Source: Paracoccaceae bacterium
GTDB lineage: Bacteria; Pseudomonadota; Alphaproteobacteria; Rhodobacterales; Rhodobacteraceae
Direction: 5' to 3'
Assembly: GCA_029246285.1 (NCBI GenBank)
Contig: JAQWNW010000047.1
Coordinates: 1 to 64,000, forward strand
Length of the DNA stretch: 64,000 nt
This document shows positions 43,638 through 52,549 of this stretch, piece by piece; within the stretch, counting starts at the first letter, position 1; every line of letters starts with the position of its first letter. The position numbers and the translations under genes were made by a program. The notes beneath the pieces were generated by a model. It worked only from the letters and a program-made list of their open reading frames with translations, was not told the origin of the DNA and made no database searches.

Positions 43638-44414
43638 ATCCATCCTTCTTATATTTCGAAAGGTAAAGGACAGCGAATACTGTGCTTACACGGCTTAGGT
43701 TTGAGCGCGGAAAGCTTCAGACCTCAAATCAATGCTTTATCAAATGAATTCAATGTTACAGCTTGGAATATGCCCGCTCTAGGTCGGGAAGAGCCAGAAA
43801 AAATGAATTTTGAAAATTTGGCTAAATCAGGGTTTGAGCTACTTGACCACCTTGAAGACGAAAAATGCCATCTTGTCGGCCATTCAATGGGTGGAATGAT
43901 AGCAATTGAAATGGCATTACAAAAACCTGCAAGAATCTCTTCCGTAACTTTGCTGGGCGCAACCAGCGCCTTTGGAGGCCGAAACGACGATTTTAAGATA
44001 GCGTTCAAAAAAGAGAGGTTAGAACCACTGGCTAATGGCCTTTCAATGCTTGAGGTAGCGAAGTTAAATGTCCCATTGATGTTCTCAAGAAATGCAAATC
44101 AAAATAGTGTTAAGAATTCAATTTCAGAAATGGCAAAAACTAATATTGAAGACTACAAAAATGCGTTAGAATGTTTAATTTCTTTCAATCGCAGAGAAGC
44201 AATTTCCAAGATTTATCAACCGTGTTGCCTGATAGCGGGTTCACTTGATCAAGCATCCCCATCAAAAACGATTGAAAAAATGTCTAAGCTAATTAGTAAT
44301 AGTGAATATTACCTAATAGAAAACTGTGCTCATATGATTCAATTAGACAAGCCAAAAAAAACCAATTTCCTTCTGAAGAACTTCATTAAAAGAGTTACTA
44401 ACAAAGAGTATTGA
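43638..44414 (+). CDS. Alpha/beta hydrolase with an apparent ATC start
   Basis: About 258 aa counted from 43638. The nucleophile is in VGHSMGGM, the acid in AGSLDQASP and the His in ENCAHMIQLDKP, as in 3-oxoadipate enol-lactonase-like hydrolases. The first ATG/GTG/TTG is the TTG at 43701, but starting there would remove the oxyanion-hole LHGLG and first strand, which are coded in frame upstream (SKGKGQRILCLHGLG). An AAAGGGAG Shine-Dalgarno at 43624-43631 sits 6-7 bases before an ATC at 43638; a TAA closes the frame at 43623. CTG at 43680 is the other option. Either a rare start or a point change in the start codon. Confidence 0.75.
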   Translation: MHPSYISKGKGQRILCLHGLGLSAESFRPQINALSNEFNVTAWNMPALGREEPEKMNFENLAKSGFELLDHLEDEKCHLVGHSMGGMIAIEMALQKPARISSVTLLGATSAFGGRNDDFKIAFKKERLEPLANGLSMLEVAKLNVPLMFSRNANQNSVKNSISEMAKTNIEDYKNALECLISFNRREAISKIYQPCCLIAGSLDQASPSKTIEKMSKLISNSEYYLIENCAHMIQLDKPKKTNFLLKNFIKRVTNKEY

Positions 44415-44431
44415 ATAAATGACATAGAAAC

Positions 44432-44476
44432 AGAGCCTTGACCTTCAATTATTGTTTAAATAATAGGTGAGGCTCT
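44432..44476 (+). terminator. Imperfect hairpin between hydrolase gene and tRNA-Gly
   Basis: AGAGCCT (44432-44438) pairs with AGGCTCT (44470-44476). Inner ACCT/AGGT pairs extend the stem past a one-base bulge. The structure ends two bases before the tRNA. It may terminate hydrolase transcription or aid 5' processing of the tRNA. No U-tract follows. Confidence 0.4.
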
Positions 44477-44478
44477 AC

Positions 44479-44552
44479 GCGGGCGTTGTGTAGTGGTAAG
44501 ACCTTAGCCTTCCAAGCTAAAGACGCGGGTTCGATTCCCGCCGCCCGCTCCA
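44479..44552 (+). tRNA. tRNA-Gly (anticodon TCC)
   Basis: A 74-base cloverleaf. Acceptor GCGGGCG (44479-44485) pairs with CGCCCGC (44542-44548), the anticodon loop reads CTTCCAA, and the T arm has the GGTTCGATTCC core. The discriminator is T and CCA is encoded. The anticodon TCC reads GGA/GGG codons. Confidence 0.95.
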
Positions 44553-44647
44553 AAAAACTTATACTTTTCTCTCTAGTAATATCTGAATGTAAGTGTTTAA
44601 ACTTAGAAAATCTGCTTTTTAAAATTCTATGTTAGGACCATCACCAA

Positions 44648-45013
44648 ATGGGTTTAATCTTGGCCATATACATATTTATATATTTCGCTCCATTGATAAT
44701 TGGCTGGGCAATTATGGGTGTTCAAAAAAAAATCAGATTTGTGCACAGAGAATCTGGCGTAAACAAGAATGGCTTTATAGGGTATAGCTGGACCTACTTT
44801 TTCTTTGGTTTTTTTGTCCCAATTTTTAGAGGTGAAATTGGAATTGGTGTTCTTCACCTAATACTATCACTGGTTACATTCGGCATTTTTCAACTAATAA
44901 TGCCTTTTTTATATAACAAGCAGTACTCAACACGTTTACTTACGGACGGATGGAAATTAAACGATAATGAGATGTTAAATAATCTTGCCAAAACAAAGTT
45001 AAATTTGAATTAA
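44648..45013 (+). CDS. Small inner-membrane protein of unknown function
   Basis: 121 aa, not recognised at function level. Three hydrophobic segments can be seen, about 4-24, 46-60 and 66-88, with an aromatic-rich YSWTYFFFGFFVPIFRG stretch reminiscent of DUF2628-like small membrane proteins. The C-terminal 30 residues are polar and likely cytoplasmic. It lies 14 bases upstream of the agmatinase-family gene on the same strand and may share its transcript. Confidence 0.65.
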   Translation: MGLILAIYIFIYFAPLIIGWAIMGVQKKIRFVHRESGVNKNGFIGYSWTYFFFGFFVPIFRGEIGIGVLHLILSLVTFGIFQLIMPFLYNKQYSTRLLTDGWKLNDNEMLNNLAKTKLNLN

Positions 45014-45027
45014 GTAGAAAGTAAAAG

Positions 45028-46008
45028 ATGGCAAAAGAATCAAAAAAACAGGGTGACGGGGCCTTTCGATTAGAAAATGATCGAGAACTATTACATGAGT
45101 TTACTTACTCAGGAGCACTGAGTTTTTGCCGAAGAAGGTATAGTCGCGATACAAAGGACATTGAAGTTGTGGTTAGTGGAATACCATACGATAATGCCGT
45201 AACGAATAGGCCAGGAACACGCTTTGGCCCAAGGGCTATAAGAGCTGCTTCGTCACAATTAGCAGAACTGCCACACTTTCCATACGGATTTGAGCCTTTT
45301 AAGCATTTATCTGTGATAGATTATGGGGATTGTGAACTTGACATACATCAACCAACAACTATTTTTGACGATATTGAAAGTCATGCTACCAAAATATTAA
45401 AATCAGACGCAAAAATGGTTAGTTTAGGTGGTGATCATTCTATCACCTACCCTCTTCTAAAAGCACATGCAGAAAAATATGGCCCCATAACTTTAATTCA
45501 ATTTGATGCTCATTGTGACACATGGGCTGATGACGGTAAACGGTTTGATCATGGAACCATGTTTGCAAGGGCAGCCAACGAAGGTATCATTGATGTTACT
45601 AAATCAACTCAGATCGGTTTAAGAACTTATAACGACACCGATTATGGCTTTGAAATACTCACAAGTCCCTGGGTACACCGAAATGGCATAAAGGAAGCTA
45701 TTAATATTGCAGTAAATAGAGCCGAGGATACACCAGTTTATCTATCATTTGATATCGATGGTCTTGACCCAGCTTTTGCACCTGGAACCGGGACGCCAGT
45801 GAGTGGTGGGTTGGCAAGTTGGCAAGGTCTAGAATTTGTGAGAGGATTAGAGCCATTAAACTTAATTGGCATGGATGTAGTGGAGGTTTCACCCGCATAT
45901 GATACTGCTGAAATTACGGCACTTGCCGCCGCAAATATTGCTTATGACTGGATAGCTATAATAGCCAAAAAGAATGGCGCACCCTGTAGCTTCGTTGGTA
46001 AAATTTAA
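45028..46008 (+). CDS. speB: Agmatinase/arginase-family ureohydrolase
   Basis: 326 aa binuclear-manganese ureohydrolase. GIPYDNAVTNRPGTRFGPRAIR near 52-73, GGDHS, QFDAHCD and SFDIDGLDPAFAPGTGTPV supply the metal ligands and guanidino-binding loop. Length and motifs are of agmatinase or guanidinobutyrase type, releasing urea from a guanidino compound. Its exact guanidino substrate cannot be told by eye. Its last 13 codons are duplicated in diverged form 1,172 bases downstream, after the AI-2E gene. Confidence 0.88.
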   Translation: MAKESKKQGDGAFRLENDRELLHEFTYSGALSFCRRRYSRDTKDIEVVVSGIPYDNAVTNRPGTRFGPRAIRAASSQLAELPHFPYGFEPFKHLSVIDYGDCELDIHQPTTIFDDIESHATKILKSDAKMVSLGGDHSITYPLLKAHAEKYGPITLIQFDAHCDTWADDGKRFDHGTMFARAANEGIIDVTKSTQIGLRTYNDTDYGFEILTSPWVHRNGIKEAINIAVNRAEDTPVYLSFDIDGLDPAFAPGTGTPVSGGLASWQGLEFVRGLEPLNLIGMDVVEVSPAYDTAEITALAAANIAYDWIAIIAKKNGAPCSFVGKI

Positions 46009-46014
46009 CTAAAA
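45967..46014 (+). repeat. Direct repeat copy 1: speB 3' end
   Basis: 48 bases covering the final speB codons (KKNGAPCSFVGKI and stop) plus 6 bases. Copy 2 is at 47139-47186, offset 1,172 bases. I count 40 of 48 positions identical. The pair brackets the AI-2E gene. Confidence 0.75.
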
Positions 46015-46047
46015 GCTATAAAAAACTAAAAGGAAGAACTTAGATCT

Positions 46048-47130
46048 ATGCAGAACAAAGACCTAATGAGCTCAATCCAGTTTCAAAATTTAGTTTTCGC
46101 GTCTGTCTTTGCAACCTTAATGGGGTTCTTGCTGATTATTGGCAAATCGCTTTTGCTTCCAATTTTTGTAGCAGTGATTTCCGTTTATGTTTTAACTGCG
46201 GCAAGCGATTGGCTTGGCAAACAACCAGTTTTTGGTTTTCTACCGAGCTTGGCGCGCAGATTACTAGTTCTTCTTGCATTCATAGTTGCGATCATCGCGC
46301 TGACAGGTGTGATCATTACAACCGCTGGACAGCTAATTGAGGAAATCCCTAAGTATCAGGAGAACCTAAGACTGCTCGCAACTACCGTTCTTGAAGCTTT
46401 TGGTAGGCAAGCACCGACTGATTGGAGCGTTGTTTGGCAACATACTATTGGAGTGATTGATCTTCAGTCCCTTGCAACCTCCACACTTGGTTCGCTGAGC
46501 GCCCTAAGTGGCGTGATATTTATGGTGGTGATCTATGCGATGTTCCTGATGGGGGAACGTGCTGGCTTTGCACAAAAAATCGCGATCGCTTTACCTGGAA
46601 AGGGTGGCATTCAATTACAAAGTATCATTGCCAGTATCAATACTAGCATCGGTGACTATCTCGCAGTCAAGACACTGATTAATGCAATACTTGCGTCGAT
46701 TTCATATTTGGTGATGTGGTTGTTTGGCGTTGATTTTGCGTTGTTCTGGGCAATATTGATCGGTTTGTTAAATTACATTCCATTCATTGGCTCGCTTATA
46801 GGTGTTATCTTCCCTGTACTATTAACCGTAGCCCAGTTTGGCTCCGTTCAAACCACAATCTTGGTGCTGGGTTTACTCACTGCCGCGCAGCTCTTAGTCG
46901 GTAACGGGCTTGAGCCGCGTATGATAGGTAAAAAGGTGAACATGTCTCCCTTCGTGGTTCTAGTATCACTCAGCCTTTGGACATCGCTTTGGGGAGTTGC
47001 TGGCAGCATACTCGCAATCCCGTTAACCTCAATCCTGGCGATCGTTTTTAGCCATTTTGACGGAACACGGCCTTTCGCCGTGTTTTTGTCAGATGATCCA
47101 GCTCAAACAAAGAATACTGAAAACACGTGA
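46048..47130 (+). CDS. AI-2E family permease, probably acquired
   Basis: 360 aa with about eight membrane helices grouped in the PerM/AI-2E pattern. A first helical bundle covers 15-90, a soluble stretch about 95-150, and GLLNYIPFIGSLIGV then GNGLEPRMIGKKVNMSPFVVL are the conserved C-terminal blocks. Members are transporters of varied or unknown cargo, including Na+/H+ antiport; an AI-2 role is not implied. The codon choice is visibly richer in G+C (gcgcagctc, gagccgcgt) than in flanking genes, and it is bracketed by the 48-base direct repeat, so recent insertion is likely. Confidence 0.85.
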   Translation: MQNKDLMSSIQFQNLVFASVFATLMGFLLIIGKSLLLPIFVAVISVYVLTAASDWLGKQPVFGFLPSLARRLLVLLAFIVAIIALTGVIITTAGQLIEEIPKYQENLRLLATTVLEAFGRQAPTDWSVVWQHTIGVIDLQSLATSTLGSLSALSGVIFMVVIYAMFLMGERAGFAQKIAIALPGKGGIQLQSIIASINTSIGDYLAVKTLINAILASISYLVMWLFGVDFALFWAILIGLLNYIPFIGSLIGVIFPVLLTVAQFGSVQTTILVLGLLTAAQLLVGNGLEPRMIGKKVNMSPFVVLVSLSLWTSLWGVAGSILAIPLTSILAIVFSHFDGTRPFAVFLSDDPAQTKNTENT

Positions 47131-47138
47131 AGTAGTTA

Positions 47139-47186
47139 AAAAAGAATGACACACTGTGTAACTGCGTTGGTAAAATCTTACTAAAA
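47139..47186 (+). repeat. Direct repeat copy 2: diverged remnant of a speB-like 3' end
   Basis: Translated in the matching frame this gives KKNDTLCNCVGKI, against KKNGAPCSFVGKI in speB, but there is no stop at the same place. It is non-coding here, 8 bases after the AI-2E stop. A short second echo, TTTTACTAAAAGCT, follows it. Confidence 0.72.
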
Positions 47187-47234
47187 TTTTACTAAAAGCT
47201 TCAATATTTTAGAAAATTATAATATAGTCTGAAT

Positions 47235-47678
47235 ATGATTGTACGAATAATTATGATGTTTTCTTTTTTATGGTTTTTATCAGGCTGTTTGCCCGCATTA
47301 GCAGCTGAGTGTGGCAAGCTTTGTAATAATACCTGGTGGAAAAACACCACAATAGAAAAACTTAAAGCAGAGTTACAAGTCGTGGAAGATATTAATAGCT
47401 CGAATTCATGGGGGTGGACCCCTTTACATTTTGCATCTCAGAAAGGGAATTCCGAGTATATCTCCTTAATTCTAAATGCAAAAGCAAATATTGATGCGCA
47501 ATGCAAGAATGGCAATACACCTTCACACATAGCTGCAGGCAATGCTAACGGAGGAAATCTAATCACATTGATCGAGGCTGGTTCAAATATCAAAATCAAG
47601 AATGCAGACGGTAATACACCGTATATGATAGCGAAAGAAAATAAAAAGTTTAAAGATTTAAAAATTGTTGAAAAATAA
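47235..47678 (+). CDS. Exported ankyrin-repeat protein
   Basis: 147 aa. An N-terminal signal sequence (hydrophobic about 5-20, cleavage near ALAA-ECG; a lipobox-like SGC at 16-18 is also possible) leads to roughly three ankyrin repeats: WGWTPLHFASQKGN, NGNTPSHIAAGNAN and DGNTPYMIAKENK. Ankyrin repeats mediate protein contacts. In the periplasm of proteobacteria they occur near oxidative-stress proteins, which is not the case here. Role unknown. Confidence 0.8.
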   Translation: MIVRIIMMFSFLWFLSGCLPALAAECGKLCNNTWWKNTTIEKLKAELQVVEDINSSNSWGWTPLHFASQKGNSEYISLILNAKANIDAQCKNGNTPSHIAAGNANGGNLITLIEAGSNIKIKNADGNTPYMIAKENKKFKDLKIVEK

Positions 47679-47721
47679 TTATAATTTAAATCAAATAGTT
47701 ACAAAGAGAACATAATCAATT

Positions 47722-48168
47722 TTATTCAGCAATATCTTCAGCCCAAAGCTCGGGTTTTTCTTCAATAAATTTATCCATTAAATCGATACAATCTTGATCA
47801 TTTGCAATGATTACTTCTACACCACGAGAACGTAATAATTCTTCGTTTCCTCCAAAATTTACGGCCTCTCCGATCACGACTCTTGGGATGCCAAATTGAA
47901 TTATTGTGCCAGAGCACATCATACAAGGACTTAAAGATGTGTACAAAGTCGTGTCACGATATGTTTTCTGACGTCCTGCTTTTCTTAAAGCATCCATTTC
48001 GCCATGGGCAATCGGGTCGCCTTTTTGAACCCGTTGATTTCTACCTTGAGAGACCAACTTACCATCCCTTGCAAGCACTGAACCTATTGGACAACCTCCC
48101 TCATCAAAACCTGCCTTAGCCTCATTATATGCTATTCTAAGCATTTCTTTGTCTGATTTATTAAGCAT
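47722..48168 (-). CDS. Cytosine deaminase, yeast Fcy1 type
   Basis: 148-aa zinc deaminase. HGEMDAL supplies the catalytic Glu and the His ligand, and SLSPCMMCSGTI the PCxxC cysteines. Blocks EAKAGFDEGGCPIGSVL, YRDTTLYTSLSPC, QFGIPRVVIGEAVNF and FIEEKPELWAEDI parallel yeast cytosine deaminase along the full length, unlike TadA (which lacks the acidic C-terminal pattern) or the amidohydrolase CodA. It would convert cytosine to uracil and ammonia. It lies near the nucleoside-type importer and other hydrolases. Confidence 0.85.
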   Translation of the reverse strand: MLNKSDKEMLRIAYNEAKAGFDEGGCPIGSVLARDGKLVSQGRNQRVQKGDPIAHGEMDALRKAGRQKTYRDTTLYTSLSPCMMCSGTIIQFGIPRVVIGEAVNFGGNEELLRSRGVEVIIANDQDCIDLMDKFIEEKPELWAEDIAE

Positions 48169-48238
48169 TTATTAATCCTTTTATTATTTTTAATTTGGTA
48201 AAAGCACGATTTGCAAGTCCATTATATTAAAAAACAGA

Positions 48239-49906
48239 TTAGCGGGAAAATACAACCTCACCATCGCATATAGTAAGCATAACTTGCGTATCTTTTAAAC
48301 AATCCCTGTCAGCATTTTGTAGATTTTCTGATAACAAAACAATGTCTGCAAACATCCCAACCCTTAACATTCCCTTACTACTTTCAGCAAACTCTGCGTA
48401 AGCACCAACTGCTGTATACGAAGAAATAGCCTCTATTAAACCTTGGCTTTGATCTTTCCACCTTTTGTCAGGGATTTTAGGGAATACGGCACCAGCAAGC
48501 GTTTCCATTGGATTTAATCCTACTACAGGCCAATCAGTGCTAAAGGCTAATGGGACGTCTAGATCTCTAAAACTTTGCCAAGGGTAAGCATTTCTTATTT
48601 GCTTTTCACTAAATATAATCCCTTCTTGCATTGCAGGAAACAATCCTCCAATCGGCGAATGAAGCGGCTGCATTGACGCGATCACACCCAATTCCTTAAA
48701 TCTGGGCAAATCCTTATCAGTAATTGTTTCTATATGCTCGATACGATGCCTACTATCTCTACTGCCATTCTTTTTTTGAGCAGCCTCATAACCATCCAAC
48801 GTTCGTCGAACTGCTCCATCGCCACAACAATGAACGCTGATTTGCAATCCCATCTTATCTGCTTCTACGGCCACTTCAGCAAACTTTTCAGCGCTAAAAA
48901 CAGCATCACCATAGGTGTCTGGACGATCCGGATATGGTTCAACCATTAACGCTGTATAACTGTCGATGACACCATCCATGAACATCTTTACCCGTCTAGA
49001 ATACAACTTATCAGAGTTGTATAAATTTTGCATTTCCATAGCTTCATTTAATTTTGATAACGAGTGCGTGTTTCTAAAATGACACGGCACTTGGACTCGA
49101 CACGAAAGGTTATTTTCACGCTCAATCTCATTTAATAGTTCCATTTGGTACAAATTACCGTCCATATTGTGAACGGATGTAATTCCAAATTGAGCACAAT
49201 ATTTTAAACCATCTTTTAAAGCAACTTTATCTAGCTCTTTTTCTTGTAGTGTTGGTTCAGGATTGGGGTTGTCTCCTGTAATATATCCCAAGAAATCTCG
49301 CCCACCATGCTTTGTATGCTGGACAACATATTGAAAAGCACTGGTTTCTAATAAGACACCATTAGCAAAACCATCATCACCCATCACGATCTCGGCACCT
49401 GGATCGGTTTTCCCACCATTAACAATGCCGCCCAACTCCAAAGCTTTGGTATTTGCCCACACGGTATGATGATCTGCAGCCATCATAGCAAAAGGAAGAT
49501 CAGGACAAACTATATCTAAGGCATGTCTTGTTATCTCAATATCATGACCTAATATGTGATAGCTTGCACAAACTGCATAAATTAAGCTTTCATTAGGTTT
49601 TTTTATTATTTCTTTTTGAACAGCTTTTTTTAAACTCTCAAGGCCGTAAATTTCGGATACATTTAGGCAAGATAATTCAGCAGAACCCCCAAATAAATGA
49701 ACATGACTATCGATGAAACCAGGCACAACCGTATTTCCATTTGCATTAATAATATCGGTATTGCCATCTGAGTATTCACTACTATCAAAATCACCAACAG
49801 CAATAATTTTATTAGCCCGAATTGCGATAGAGGTTGCATAAGGATTTTGTGGATCCATGGTTAATATTTTTGCATTTATTATTATGATATTTGCTTTTTC
49901 TGACAT
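48239..49906 (-). CDS. Amidohydrolase family 3 protein (YtcJ-like)
   Basis: About 555 aa. The N-terminal metal motif is DSHVHLFGG and the middle region has SVHCCGDGA and HRIEHIE, the metal His sites of the YtcJ/D-aminoacylase branch. The C-terminal FSTDWPV contains the catalytic Asp. Function is usually only predicted for this family; N-substituted formamide deformylase NfdA is one studied member. The start at ATG 49906 follows GGAA by 6 bases. No signal peptide. Divergent from the BMP importer operon. Confidence 0.82.
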   Translation of the reverse strand: MSEKANIIIINAKILTMDPQNPYATSIAIRANKIIAVGDFDSSEYSDGNTDIINANGNTVVPGFIDSHVHLFGGSAELSCLNVSEIYGLESLKKAVQKEIIKKPNESLIYAVCASYHILGHDIEITRHALDIVCPDLPFAMMAADHHTVWANTKALELGGIVNGGKTDPGAEIVMGDDGFANGVLLETSAFQYVVQHTKHGGRDFLGYITGDNPNPEPTLQEKELDKVALKDGLKYCAQFGITSVHNMDGNLYQMELLNEIERENNLSCRVQVPCHFRNTHSLSKLNEAMEMQNLYNSDKLYSRRVKMFMDGVIDSYTALMVEPYPDRPDTYGDAVFSAEKFAEVAVEADKMGLQISVHCCGDGAVRRTLDGYEAAQKKNGSRDSRHRIEHIETITDKDLPRFKELGVIASMQPLHSPIGGLFPAMQEGIIFSEKQIRNAYPWQSFRDLDVPLAFSTDWPVVGLNPMETLAGAVFPKIPDKRWKDQSQGLIEAISSYTAVGAYAEFAESSKGMLRVGMFADIVLLSENLQNADRDCLKDTQVMLTICDGEVVFSR

Positions 49907-50189
49907 GTACATTTCCAAAATTATAAAACCGTTAAAATTTTTTTTAAATCTTATCGCGTGTTTTCACTTAAACAATATAGAACTTGATTAAAGTTTATAG
50001 CAACGTATAAAAAGTGAATGAGAACTTATCAAAATTTAATTTTATCAAAAGTGCATGTTATAAGCAGAAGTGCTGGTAACTATAAAATTAACAAGACTCG
50101 TTATCATAAATGTTTTTTTTCAAATGATAAAAAGTTAATTACTATTACTAAAGCTGTCATCTAACACTAATTTTATGAAAGGAATAAAT

Positions 50190-51173
50190 ATGAAACTTTT
50201 AACATCACGTCGCCAGGTGCTGCTCGGAGCCTCAGCCATGGTAGCTTTACCGGCCTATATGAGAACAGCAACAGCTGGATCAGTTGTGAAAGTTGCTGGT
50301 GTACATATGTCACCGGTTGAAAATGCTTGGAATTCAAGAATACATTTAGCATTTCAACAAGCAGCCCAGGCTGGGCTGATTGAATATGAATTTTCAGAAG
50401 GGGTTTCTCCAACTGATTATCCAAGAGCCATGAGAGAATATGCAGAAAATGGATCACAGCTAATTTGGGGGGAAAGTTATGCTGTCGAAAACCAAGCGCG
50501 CGACGTTGCAGCAGACTATCCAAAAACTGCATTTTTAATGGGTTCATCTGGTGGACCAGAAGGTAATAATTTTGGTGTGTTTGGTACACGAAATCATGAA
50601 GCTGCCTACCTAGCCGGTATGCTTGCTGGTAAAATGTCAAAAACTAATATTTTTGGATCTGTCGGTGGTTATCCAATCCCTGAAGTTAATCTACTTATTA
50701 ATGCTTTCCGGATTGGTGTTAGTGAAGTGAACTCTGATGCTAAGTTCTTAAATGGCTTCATTGGAGCATGGTTTGATCCGGCAAAAGCCAAAGAAGCTGC
50801 AATAGCTCAAATCGATGCAGGTGCTGATATTTTATTTGGTGAGAGAATTGGCACTGCTGACGCCGCTAAAGAACGGGGAATAAAAGCAATTGGTTCGTTA
50901 ATTGATTATACCCCAAGGTATCCTGGAACGGTGTTTGCTAATGCAATCTGGAATTATGGACCAACAATTGAAGCTATAGTTGCTGATGTTAATGCAGGAA
51001 ATGCGGTTGGCCGTGATTATACTGAATATTCATTTATGAAATATGGTGGCAATGAATTAATTTATGTTCAAGATGAAGTTCCTGCTGATGCAATTCCAGC
51101 AATGGAAAAACGTCAGGCAGCTATCGCCGCAGGTACATATGACGTGCCAATTGATAATAACGAACCTGCTTAA
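50190..51173 (+). CDS. BMP-family substrate-binding protein of a nucleoside-type ABC importer
   Basis: About 327 aa. The N-terminus MKLLTSRRQVLLGASAMVAL has a twin-arginine-like SRR-x-VLLG signal, cleaved near TATA-GSV. The mature fold is BMP/PnrA-like: SEGVSPTDYPRAMREYAENG, NHEAAYLAGMLAGKMSKT, and GADILFGE. BMP proteins bind purine nucleosides, nucleobases or other small ligands. No lipobox Cys is seen, unlike Gram-positive BmpA. ATG 50190 follows AAAGGA. First gene of a five-gene importer/amidase operon. Confidence 0.88.
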   Translation: MKLLTSRRQVLLGASAMVALPAYMRTATAGSVVKVAGVHMSPVENAWNSRIHLAFQQAAQAGLIEYEFSEGVSPTDYPRAMREYAENGSQLIWGESYAVENQARDVAADYPKTAFLMGSSGGPEGNNFGVFGTRNHEAAYLAGMLAGKMSKTNIFGSVGGYPIPEVNLLINAFRIGVSEVNSDAKFLNGFIGAWFDPAKAKEAAIAQIDAGADILFGERIGTADAAKERGIKAIGSLIDYTPRYPGTVFANAIWNYGPTIEAIVADVNAGNAVGRDYTEYSFMKYGGNELIYVQDEVPADAIPAMEKRQAAIAAGTYDVPIDNNEPA

Positions 51174-51184
51174 AGATCTATAAA

Positions 51185-52549
51185 TTGGATGCAACTCAAG
51201 TCGCCAGCGATATCGCTGGCGGCAAAATTACGGCATTCAAGACAATGCAAAATGCTCTTTCAAAGGCCAAAGAGCTTCACAATTTAGGCGCGATTGTAAA
51301 AATAGACGCTGACATTGCCCTAAGTCGAGCTCAAAAAGCGGATAAAGTTTCAAAAAAATACAGAGGGTGTTTTCATGGGGTGCCTTTCTTGGGAAAAGAT
51401 TTGGGCTCTTCCTCTTTTAACTTAACAACATCAGGCGGGGTTTTAGCCTTAAGAAAAAAATTAGAGGCAAATAGCTCTGAGAGTGATTTATTTTCAAAAT
51501 TCCATGAGTCTGGGCTTATAACTTTTGGACTTACTGCAGTACCTGAGCTCGGATTAGCGTTAACATCAGAGCCTCCAAATGAACTTCCAGCACTAAATCC
51601 ATGGAATACTGAATACTCTCCAGGGGGCTCTTCAGGAGGTGCAGCAGCTGCAGTGGCTGCGGGAATAGTACCAATTGCGCATGCTACTGATGCCGCTGGT
51701 TCAATTAGGATTCCCGCTGCCTGTTGCGGCATTATGGGATTAAAACCATCTCGAGGCACTAGTCTTGGTGGACCAAATTTTAATAATTACCTTGCAGGAA
51801 TTGCTGAAGAGTTTGTAGTCACGCGTTCAATACGGGATTTAAAAAATACTCTACAAATTTTAAAAAAAAATAACCCTTATCAACGCAACTCTCACTCCAT
51901 TAAAAACCTTTCCAAAATCGGCGTTTACTTTCCAGAAAACTGCAGCGAAATTCAACACAAATTATTTTTTAATACAGTAAAGAAAATGAAAAAAAGAGGT
52001 TTTGAGACTGTTGAAATACCATCACTGGATGAATTTGGCAGAGACTCACATGAAATCGCTCGAATTATATTAACGGCGGGTCTTACAGAATGCATAGATA
52101 GCTTTGAAATCAATGATAACGAAATACGTCCATTAACTAGCGCTATTGCGAATGAAGGCCGTGATATGAAAAGTTCCACATTATTTTCAGCAATCCGAGG
52201 TGTAGCAAAAGTTTCAGATAGTTTGGATAAAATTTTTGACACTGTAGACGTAATTTTTTCTCCAATATTAGCAAACTTACCACCAAAATTAGGACACTTT
52301 GATTTTAATTCAAAAAACCCATCAAAACATTTTGCAAGTATGGAAAGTCTCGCACCAAATGCATCTATTGCAAATATAGCTGGCCTTCCAGCTCTCGCTA
52401 TGCCTTTTGGATTCGAAAATGGCTTTCCAGTTAGTTTTCAACTAATGAGTCGTATTGGTAGTGATCTTCCTCTCCTTGAACTTGGAGAAAAACTAGAGCA
52501 AATAAACGGTAGAAAAGTTTTTCCTTTTGAAAGGCCGCAACTCAAATGA
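51185..52549 (+). CDS. Amidase-signature hydrolase embedded in the importer operon
   Basis: 454 aa with the Ser-cisSer-Lys triad. The Lys is in PFLGKDLG, the cis-Ser in SPGGSSGGAAAAVAAG and the nucleophile Ser in DAAGSIRIPAACCGIMGLKPSRG. The family hydrolyses amides, including allophanate, ureido and nitrile-derived amides. It starts at TTG 51185, 11 bases after the SBP stop, and its end overlaps the ATPase start (ATGA). This tight nesting inside the transporter operon implies that the imported solute, or a product of it, is an amide. Confidence 0.88.
   Translation: MDATQVASDIAGGKITAFKTMQNALSKAKELHNLGAIVKIDADIALSRAQKADKVSKKYRGCFHGVPFLGKDLGSSSFNLTTSGGVLALRKKLEANSSESDLFSKFHESGLITFGLTAVPELGLALTSEPPNELPALNPWNTEYSPGGSSGGAAAAVAAGIVPIAHATDAAGSIRIPAACCGIMGLKPSRGTSLGGPNFNNYLAGIAEEFVVTRSIRDLKNTLQILKKNNPYQRNSHSIKNLSKIGVYFPENCSEIQHKLFFNTVKKMKKRGFETVEIPSLDEFGRDSHEIARIILTAGLTECIDSFEINDNEIRPLTSAIANEGRDMKSSTLFSAIRGVAKVSDSLDKIFDTVDVIFSPILANLPPKLGHFDFNSKNPSKHFASMESLAPNASIANIAGLPALAMPFGFENGFPVSFQLMSRIGSDLPLLELGEKLEQINGRKVFPFERPQLK

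Noticed and set aside
46048-47130. Quorum-sensing (AI-2) export role for the AI-2E protein
   Set aside because: The family name is historical; no luxS or lsr genes are present and members have other cargo.
50102-50133. TTATCAT/ATGATAA inverted repeat with a T-run in the loop, before the BMP gene
   Set aside because: Only 7 base pairs in A+T-rich DNA with a long loop; not distinguishable from chance, and no purine riboswitch core is visible.
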